Source of the DNA: Acinetobacter terrestris
GTDB taxonomy: Bacteria > Pseudomonadota > Gammaproteobacteria > Pseudomonadales > Moraxellaceae
Direction: 5' to 3'
NCBI RefSeq assembly: GCF_004331155.1
Contig: NZ_SJNZ01000003.1
Coordinates: 124,001-188,000 of the forward strand
Length of the DNA: 64,000 nucleotides
Below are positions 56,732 to 64,000 of this stretch, one piece after another (positions within the stretch are counted from its first letter, which is position 1; every line of letters begins with the position of its first letter). A model generated the notes under the pieces. It ran no database searches and was not told the origin of the DNA. It saw only the letters and a list, made by a program, of their open reading frames with translations. Both the position numbers and the translations under genes were made by a program.

Positions 56732-58129
56732 TTGACAAATATCTCTGGGACTCCATCGGCAGCTAAACTGCAAAAAACGCTGGGACTCTGGCACATCATT
56801 ATTATCGGTTTAGCTTATATACAGCCCATGACGTTATTTGACACTTTCGGCCTAGTATCGGAAGAAAGTCATTTTCACGTACCGACATCCTACATATTTG
56901 CACTCGTTGCAATTTTATTAACATCCCTGAGTTATGGTCATATGATTCGTCGCTACCCTTCTTCGGGTTCGGCTTATACCTATGCTCAAAAATCGATTCA
57001 CCCCAATGTCGGCTTTATGGTGGGCTGGTCATCCTGGTTAGATTATCTATTATCACCAATGGTCAATATCATTCTTGCCGTGATTTACCTTGAAGCACTC
57101 TTCCCGGATGTAAACCACTGGGTTTGGGTGGTTGTACTTACGGCATTCATGACGGGTGTTAACTTACGTGGTGCGCGCTTTGTTGCGAACTTCAACAGTA
57201 TGATTGTGTTGATACAGCTGGTTGTAATTGCCGTATTTACCTATTTGGTTTACACCAAGCTGCAAGCGGGCTTTAATGCAGATGGTCCAATCTCTGCAGA
57301 GCAGCGCTATCAGCTTTGGAGCCTGGAACCGTTTTGGAACGAGCTGACTTCAGTCGGTGCACTGATTACCGGTGCAACTTTACTGTGCTTCTCATTCACG
57401 GGTTTTGACTCACTGAGTTCGCTTGCTGAAGAAACCAAAGATACTGAAAAGACATTGCCTAAAGCAATTTTCTTGACTGCGTTGATTGCCGGTGTGATTT
57501 TTATTATCAGCACCTACTTCATGCAAATTTACTTCCCGAACGATCCGAAAACATACTTTGAGGATATTGCAGCGACTCAGCCAGATATTTTAATGCTTGT
57601 GGGTGGCTCACTATTCCAATCTTATGTTCTTGGTTTTGCGATTGTGACGGTGTTGGCATCAGGTATTTCAGCACATGCTGGCGTATCACGCTTGATGTTT
57701 GCCATGGGTCGTGATGGCGTGATCAACAAGAAGATTTTCGGTCATATTAGTCCAAAGAACTACACACCTTCATACAATATTTTAATTGTCGGTGCTGTGG
57801 CTTTAACTGCTGGCTTTATGAATCTTGATACAGTGATTTCACTGATCAGTTTCGGTGCTTTAACTGCATTTACCTTTGTCAACCTGTCAGTCATTTCACG
57901 CTATGCCTTGCGTGATGGACGAACCAAAGACTTTAAAGATATTTTAAACTTTGTGATTGTGCCCTTACTCGGTTTCGTTAGTGTGTTTGCACTGTGGTTA
58001 GAAATTGAAGAAACATCATTGAAATATGGCTTATGGTGGGCGATGTTCGGTATTTTATACCTGGGTTATAAAACCAAAGGTTTTAAACACCCTGCTCCAC
58101 AACATAACGAGTTTGATGATTCTCATTAA
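56732..58129 (+). CDS. APC family amino-acid/polyamine permease
   Basis: 465 aa from TTG 56732, supported by AGAGGA 8 nt upstream; the next Met is ~30 codons inside TM1. About twelve TM helices. GLWHIIIIGLAYIQPMTLFDTFG and the later FSFTGFDSLSSLAEETKDTEKTLPKAI region resemble putrescine/amino-acid APC importers (PuuP-like). The substrate is uncertain; it is monocistronic. Confidence 0.9.
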   Translation: MTNISGTPSAAKLQKTLGLWHIIIIGLAYIQPMTLFDTFGLVSEESHFHVPTSYIFALVAILLTSLSYGHMIRRYPSSGSAYTYAQKSIHPNVGFMVGWSSWLDYLLSPMVNIILAVIYLEALFPDVNHWVWVVVLTAFMTGVNLRGARFVANFNSMIVLIQLVVIAVFTYLVYTKLQAGFNADGPISAEQRYQLWSLEPFWNELTSVGALITGATLLCFSFTGFDSLSSLAEETKDTEKTLPKAIFLTALIAGVIFIISTYFMQIYFPNDPKTYFEDIAATQPDILMLVGGSLFQSYVLGFAIVTVLASGISAHAGVSRLMFAMGRDGVINKKIFGHISPKNYTPSYNILIVGAVALTAGFMNLDTVISLISFGALTAFTFVNLSVISRYALRDGRTKDFKDILNFVIVPLLGFVSVFALWLEIEETSLKYGLWWAMFGILYLGYKTKGFKHPAPQHNEFDDSH

Positions 58130-58146
58130 TAGGTTCATACACTCAA

Positions 58147-58174
58147 TAAAAAAGACGCTTTATGCGTCTTTTTT
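58147..58174. terminator. Bidirectional terminator after the APC permease gene
   Basis: AAAAAGACGC-TTTAT-GCGTCTTTTT, between convergent genes. Confidence 0.92.
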
Positions 58175-58187
58175 ATTTATATAGTTC

Positions 58188-58646
58188 TTATTTAATCCGA
58201 CAGTTAAAATCCATCTGGGTCTCTACAATATTGTCCTTATAACCCAAGCTCTGAATAAAAGCGTTTCGGTCCTGCAGCAGTTTTTGATCCTGCTCTGTTA
58301 AGCGCGCCTTATTATCAACCGCCATCCGATAGATATCATTAATGATATTTTGGTAAATTCCACACACTTCCTGACGCTTGGTCTTTTTCAACGTTCGTCC
58401 AGTCCAGCTTCGCTCAAAATCATCCGCTTTTAAGGTCTTGCCCCACGCTTCAATCTGCAGGTTCATACGTTGCTGCATATTTTTTAAGCCTTGTTGAATT
58501 TCCGCTTGGGTCAGCGGTTCTACTTTTTCAGGCACGCTCTCTACTGTCGGATTGGCAAAAATCGATACAGAAGCAGTCACTGCCACAATCTTAATTAAGC
58601 CACTCAAGATACTTTGAAGTTTTACTGTTTTTATCAAGTTCGACAT
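58188..58646 (-). CDS. Exported protein of unknown function
   Basis: 152 aa. An N-terminal signal peptide (KTVKLQSILSGLIKIVAVTASVSIFA) probably cleaves before NPTVES. The mature part is helical and charged, with two cysteines (EVCGIYQ and DFNCRIK at the very end) that may form a disulfide. Short LTQAEIQQGLKNMQQRMN segment is coiled-coil-like. No family recognised; monocistronic, upstream of trmL on the same strand in the reverse order. Confidence 0.75.
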   Translation of the reverse strand: MSNLIKTVKLQSILSGLIKIVAVTASVSIFANPTVESVPEKVEPLTQAEIQQGLKNMQQRMNLQIEAWGKTLKADDFERSWTGRTLKKTKRQEVCGIYQNIINDIYRMAVDNKARLTEQDQKLLQDRNAFIQSLGYKDNIVETQMDFNCRIK

Positions 58647-58727
58647 ATTGCTGATCTTATTTCTATGTTTTACTTTTTATAACTAAAATTCGTCAATTTA
58701 TGAAGGAAAAATCAATCGAACTTACAT

Positions 58728-58753
58728 AAAAAAACCACCTGACGGTGGTTTTC
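58728..58753 (-). terminator. Intrinsic terminator after trmL
   Basis: AAAACCACC-GTCA-GGTGGTTTT with a T7 tail on the minus strand, 17 nt past the stop. Confidence 0.88.
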
Positions 58754-58769
58754 ATACATCTTGAACGAC

Positions 58770-59249
58770 TTAGTTTAATTCCTGAAAGTCTTGCTGACGC
58801 CATGCTTCATACAAGATCACCGCTGTCGCATTAGACAAGTTTAAACTGCGTGAAGTCGCTGCCATTGGCAAACGAATCCAGTGTTCTTGAGGGAACATCA
58901 TCCGCACATTTTCAGGCAAACCACGTGTTTCAGGTCCCATCAACAATGCGACCGGACGGTTTAAATTTGACGTATGCGGGGTTTCAAAACCTTTGGTGGT
59001 TAATGGATAAATCGCATCATTTTCAATGCCCTGCTCTTTTAAATGAGCAACGCATTGTTCAAAGTTTTCCCAAACTTTCATATGTGCCCATTCATGATAA
59101 TCCAAACCTGCACGTCTGAGCTTTTTGTCATCCAGCTCAAAACCCAGCGGTTTTACCAAGTGCAATTGTGCACCGGTATTGGCACATAAACGAATGATAT
59201 TCCCGGTATTTGCAGGAATTTCAGGCTCATATAAAACAACATGAATCAC
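58770..59249 (-). CDS. trmL: tRNA (cytidine(34)-2'-O)-methyltransferase TrmL
   Basis: 159 aa SPOUT enzyme. VVLYEPEIPANTGNIIRLC at the start, LGFELDDKKLRRAGLDYHEW, the AdoMet-knot segment LMGPETRGLP and IRLPMAATSRSLNLSNA are all diagnostic. Methylates the wobble base of tRNA-Leu isoacceptors. It lies 37 bp after cysG. Confidence 0.96.
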   Translation of the reverse strand: MIHVVLYEPEIPANTGNIIRLCANTGAQLHLVKPLGFELDDKKLRRAGLDYHEWAHMKVWENFEQCVAHLKEQGIENDAIYPLTTKGFETPHTSNLNRPVALLMGPETRGLPENVRMMFPQEHWIRLPMAATSRSLNLSNATAVILYEAWRQQDFQELN

Positions 59250-59286
59250 AGGATTTCTCTACTCTTTCAATGCAACACGGCTTGAA

Positions 59287-60663
59287 TTAGCCTTGCCACT
59301 GTAACTGATCGCGCAAACTTACCACTTCACCAATAATAGTCAGGGTAGGCGCTTGAATTTGATGTTCTGTCACTTTCGATGCAATGTCTGCCAAAGTTCC
59401 CACCACCACTTTCTGGTCTGGCGTGGTGCCTTTAGAAATAAGTGCCACCGGCATATTAGGACGCTGGCCATGTGCAATCAGTTGTGCACATATTTTTTCC
59501 AGTCCGACCAAGCCCATATACAACACCAGGGTCTGGTTTTCATAGACCAGTTCATTCCATGGTAATTCAGGTGAACCTTCTTTCAAATGTCCAGTCAGGA
59601 AACGGACACTTTGCGCATAATCACGGTGCGTTAAAGGAATACCGGCATAAGCTGAACAGCCCGATGCTGCGGTAATTCCTGGCACCACCTGAAAAGCTAC
59701 ACCCGCAGCAAAAAGTTCTTGAATCTCTTCACCACCACGACCAAAGATAAATGGATCACCGCCTTTTAAACGGCAAACTCGCTTACCTTGCGCGGCGTAT
59801 TCCACCAACAAAGCATTAATGCCATCTTGAGGAACACTATGATTGGAACGCGCCTTACCGACATAGATTTTTTCTGCATCACGGCGACACAAATCCAAAA
59901 TCGGTGGCGATACCAGACGGTCGTAAATGATCACATCGGCTTGTTGCATCAGGCGTAAAGCTTTCAAGGTCAACAATTCCGGATCACCCGGACCTGCACC
60001 GACCAGATAAACCTCACCTTTCGGTTTTTTCCATTCAATTAACGCTTGTTCAATTAAACGGTTAGCTTCTGCAATATTGTCATTAAACACCTGTTCCTTG
60101 AGTGGACTTGCATATAAGTCTTCCCAAAAAATACGGCGCTCATCTGGATTTTCAATTTTAGCTTTAACTGCAGCACGCCATTTTCCGGAAAAATCTGCCA
60201 GCTTGCCCATCCCATGTGGAATGCTTGCTTCAAGCTGAGTCCGGATTTGACGGGATAAAACCGGTGATGTGCCATTGGTGGCAATCGAAACCACCAGTGG
60301 TGAACGGTCAATAATCGCGGGAACCATAAAACGGCAATGCGGTGGATCATCCACACTATTCACCAATATTTTTTCAGCTTCACAGGCTTCAAAAACTTGG
60401 ATATTGGTGGCTTTATCATTGGTTGCAGCAATGACTAAACGATAATTTCGTAACGGAATATCTGGACTAAAAGGTGCTTGGACATATTGCCCTTGGCAAG
60501 CTTTAACAATCTCTAGAAGATTGGCTTCAATTTCCGGTGCGATCACATGAATGACTGCACCCGCTTTTGCCAAAAGTACCGCTTTACGATAAGCAATATG
60601 TCCACCACCGACAATCAGACAAGGTTGCTGTTGCAACTTTAAAGAGATTGGAAAGATATCCAC
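59287..60663 (-). CDS. cysG: Siroheme synthase CysG (uroporphyrinogen methyltransferase/dehydrogenase/ferrochelatase)
   Basis: 458 aa, full three-activity enzyme. N-terminal precorrin-2 dehydrogenase/chelatase (~1-205) with NAD site CLIVGGGHIAYRKAVLLAKAG. C-terminal methyltransferase with VGAGPGDPELLTLKALR and GGDPFIFGRGGEEIQ. Converts uroporphyrinogen III to siroheme for sulfite/nitrite reductases. It shares orientation with serS upstream (91-bp gap), an arrangement seen in other gammaproteobacteria. Confidence 0.96.
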   Translation of the reverse strand: MDIFPISLKLQQQPCLIVGGGHIAYRKAVLLAKAGAVIHVIAPEIEANLLEIVKACQGQYVQAPFSPDIPLRNYRLVIAATNDKATNIQVFEACEAEKILVNSVDDPPHCRFMVPAIIDRSPLVVSIATNGTSPVLSRQIRTQLEASIPHGMGKLADFSGKWRAAVKAKIENPDERRIFWEDLYASPLKEQVFNDNIAEANRLIEQALIEWKKPKGEVYLVGAGPGDPELLTLKALRLMQQADVIIYDRLVSPPILDLCRRDAEKIYVGKARSNHSVPQDGINALLVEYAAQGKRVCRLKGGDPFIFGRGGEEIQELFAAGVAFQVVPGITAASGCSAYAGIPLTHRDYAQSVRFLTGHLKEGSPELPWNELVYENQTLVLYMGLVGLEKICAQLIAHGQRPNMPVALISKGTTPDQKVVVGTLADIASKVTEHQIQAPTLTIIGEVVSLRDQLQWQG

Positions 60664-60754
60664 GAATTACCTCAGTATTTTTAAATCTGACTGTCTTAAG
60701 CAATTTTCATGCACAAAATTGTGCTATTTGATGATTTATTGATCAATCCGGAGA

Positions 60755-62098
<1,344 letters not shown>

Positions 62099-62145
62099 TT
62101 ACAGCTGTGCCTTATTAAAGCAAATTCAACCAAATTAACTCAAAA

Positions 62146-62937
62146 TCAAGGTGTCGGATAGTGCGGCAAACTTGGCAGATATTGCGATTTAACCAGTTTA
62201 CTGAGTGCAACATACGGTAAGGTGAGTTCAGTCATGCCTTCTGCATATGAAGCCAGTTCATATAAAGGATAAACAAACACAATGCCGTTCGCGCCATAGT
62301 AAAAATTATCACTTAACTTGAGCTGGCTGCGCTCAATAGTATGTTGATCTAACCAGATGCTATTTGAGTCATACAAAGCATTCAATACTTGCTGTTCTGT
62401 ACCTTTCACCAGAATGTCTTGTAGCGCCAAACGTTTTTTGTTTTTCAAATCAAAATTCACAAATTCCTGATGGTGCATGCCATGTGCTGCACCAGATGAA
62501 TAATTGTAAGTCTGAATGGCAAATGTCGCCTGGTCATATTGCTGAGCAATAAAACGCACATAGGTCGAACTTTGACTTAAGTTCGGCTCAGCGCCCTCAG
62601 CAGTATTAATTTTTTGATTGGGTGCAGTTGAAAATGCAATCGGATCGGCTTTTTTAATTCGATCGATAAAATAATCATCAATCCATTTCAGATTGGTCTT
62701 TACGCTCTGAATATCATATTGCATACAGCCATTTGCATCGCAAGCTTCTGGCTTGGTCAGTTTGACCGGAACAACCTTGGCTTGAATTAATGCAATGGAC
62801 TCAGACTTTTCCTGCTGCTGCGTCGTTGTTGTCTGTTCACTTTTCGGTACAGCCCGCTCCTGACAACCCGTCGTGACCAGTGCCGCCAAAGAAACAGGAA
62901 GTGCCCAGAGCCATTGTTTATTCTTGCGTATTTCCAT
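62146..62937 (-). CDS. RsiV-like (DUF3298/DUF4163) lipoprotein
   Basis: 263 aa. Signal peptide with lipobox VTTGC (Cys ~25). A Gln/Thr-rich linker follows. Residues ~80-160 look like DUF4163 and ~165-250 like DUF3298: YSSGAAHGMHHQEFVNFDLKNKKRLALQDI, then LSDNFYYGANGIVFVYPLYELASYAEG. The same module occurs in anti-sigma RsiV, where it binds lysozyme, and in secreted proteins of unknown role. No sigma gene adjoins it here. Confidence 0.88.
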   Translation of the reverse strand: MEIRKNKQWLWALPVSLAALVTTGCQERAVPKSEQTTTTQQQEKSESIALIQAKVVPVKLTKPEACDANGCMQYDIQSVKTNLKWIDDYFIDRIKKADPIAFSTAPNQKINTAEGAEPNLSQSSTYVRFIAQQYDQATFAIQTYNYSSGAAHGMHHQEFVNFDLKNKKRLALQDILVKGTEQQVLNALYDSNSIWLDQHTIERSQLKLSDNFYYGANGIVFVYPLYELASYAEGMTELTLPYVALSKLVKSQYLPSLPHYPTP

Positions 62938-63067
62938 TTTATTTTTACAACCTAAGACCTTTTATAATGCCCCTGCACTATACAAAGCTCGCTCACTGAA
63001 TGAAATTTTAAATATGTATCTTTAAAAATATTTAGTCTTATAGATATGAATCAAAGACCTCATGATT

Positions 63068-64000
63068 TTAAGATAAATCGACCCAATTTCCATGAAAGCC
63101 CAATGGCACATGCACACCAAGTAAAACTTCAGCTTGAGGCTGAATATTTAAACCTTGAGCTTTTAAAATCACCACTTTCGAACTTTCTTGATGGATGTGA
63201 TGTACATAGCATAACAAGTAGCCATTCCCCTCAGCGGCATCCGCTGATTCAGGGATAAAGACCACTTCTCCCGTCACCCATTGATCACCAAATTCATATG
63301 TGGTTTTTTCACGCGTTTGCAGGTCGTGACAAATCAAGTGATTGGCTTTGTTCATAGTCACAGGATCAAAACTGACACTATAAATATAACGATGCTGCTC
63401 AGCAGTATATCGCTCATCAATTCTTGGAAATTCTTGTGCCTGTGTATCTAACACTTGTCGGTCCACGGTATTTTTCTTCGGATCAATTGTCCAGCGTTGC
63501 AATTGTGTATTTTGCTGTTCAAATGGACCTTGATGGGATTTTTTAAACATGTGGCGATGAACCACGACATCCAGAATAATTTGCTGTTGATCATTTCGAT
63601 AAGCATTTGCAGCATGAAAAATAAAACAAGGGTCTATCCCAATCCACTGTACTTCATCGGCATGGCCATATTTGGGTAAAATCCCGATACGTGCCGCATG
63701 CTTTTCATTCCATTCATAAGGCAATAGATTACCTTTAAGGAGCTGCTTAAAAGAAAACGTGACAGGCAAATCAAAAATTAAAACGTCTTGCTCGGTAATG
63801 GCACAGTCATGAATCATCGGGCCATGCTGTACAGGAATTTTAGCCCAATGTAGTAACTGTCCTTGCTCATCAATCACTTCATAATAGGCATGTTTGATAT
63901 CCAGCGCATCATAGCAAACCGCATGTAGATGCCCTGTGTTATTGTCCTTATGCGGATGTGCAGTAAAAGGCAGGTCGGCATCTGTATTAAAAAGGCAGTG
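63068..64000 (-). CDS. Carotenoid oxygenase family protein, 5' end outside window
   Basis: 311 codons are visible; the frame stays open to the right edge, so the start is missing. Iron-ligand histidines of the RPE65/CCD beta-propeller are in AHPHKDNNTGHLH, PMIHDCAITEQ and FIFHAANAY, and the last in the C-terminal PLGFHGNWVDL. These enzymes cleave carotenoids, stilbenes or lignin-derived double bonds with O2. The substrate is unclear; no carotenoid genes are in view. Confidence 0.88.
   Translation of the reverse strand, partial: HCLFNTDADLPFTAHPHKDNNTGHLHAVCYDALDIKHAYYEVIDEQGQLLHWAKIPVQHGPMIHDCAITEQDVLIFDLPVTFSFKQLLKGNLLPYEWNEKHAARIGILPKYGHADEVQWIGIDPCFIFHAANAYRNDQQQIILDVVVHRHMFKKSHQGPFEQQNTQLQRWTIDPKKNTVDRQVLDTQAQEFPRIDERYTAEQHRYIYSVSFDPVTMNKANHLICHDLQTREKTTYEFGDQWVTGEVVFIPESADAAEGNGYLLCYVHHIHQESSKVVILKAQGLNIQPQAEVLLGVHVPLGFHGNWVDLS

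Overview
The window is chromosomal DNA of a low-GC gammaproteobacterium of the family Moraxellaceae, almost certainly Acinetobacter. The evidence is the divergent gltA / sdhCDAB-sucAB-lpdA-sucCD block, the hemA / TPR-lolB-ispE-tRNA-Gln-prs-rplY-pth gene order shared with pseudomonads, a short (98 aa) L25, and protein sequences that read like Acinetobacter throughout. I cannot name the species. The region is mostly core genome. I see no insertion sequence, prophage, CRISPR array or integron.

Layout: 1-1877 holds the 5' part of an MFS transporter gene divergent from a LysR-type regulator. At 2195-2974 two broken genes abut: a 5'-truncated paaY-like hexapeptide-repeat gene and the last 90 codons of a flotillin-family gene, joined near position 2702. 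At 3602-10918 lies the PNAG (poly-beta-1,6-N-acetylglucosamine) locus, pgaABCD on the minus strand. A separate plus-strand gene runs into the end of pgaD and encodes only the PgaB-type glycoside hydrolase (GH153-like) domain. From 11266 to 25598 is the TCA block: sucD, sucC, lpdA, sucB, sucA, sdhB, sdhA, sdhD, sdhC on the minus strand, and gltA diverging on the plus strand. At 25.7-31.9 kb are a HExxH protein gene, nadE and its overlapping orphan, two tRNA-Met genes flanking a small lipoprotein gene, rnpB, a 2[4Fe-4S] ferredoxin gene, coaD and smpB. At 31.9-38.9 kb are a flavodoxin-like gene, pgeF, rluD, bamD, dnaG and hemA. At 39.0-46.2 kb are the TPR-lolB-ispE operon, four tRNA-Gln genes, prs, rplY, pth, panD and FMN-riboswitch-controlled ribB. 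The remainder holds a LysE exporter, a DUF1289 protein, trhO, dedA and small membrane proteins, ygfB, rpoD, ybeD, lipB, an SCP2-like/Fe-alcohol dehydrogenase pair, an APC permease, trmL, cysG, serS, an RsiV-like lipoprotein, and the 3' part of a carotenoid oxygenase gene at the right edge.

How the genes fit together: citrate synthase, the 2-oxoglutarate dehydrogenase complex, succinyl-CoA synthetase and succinate dehydrogenase form half of the TCA cycle in one block, with an extra intrinsic terminator separating lpdA from sucCD. The pga genes make and export biofilm PNAG. The most interesting observation is that the C-terminal hydrolase-like module of this PgaB has lost the acidic motif typical of the family, while the separate convergent gene keeps it. 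This suggests the polymer-cleaving activity has been split off from the deacetylase. Several perfect dyads lie upstream of the lysR, pgaA, sucA, sdhC and nadE genes and are plausible operators.
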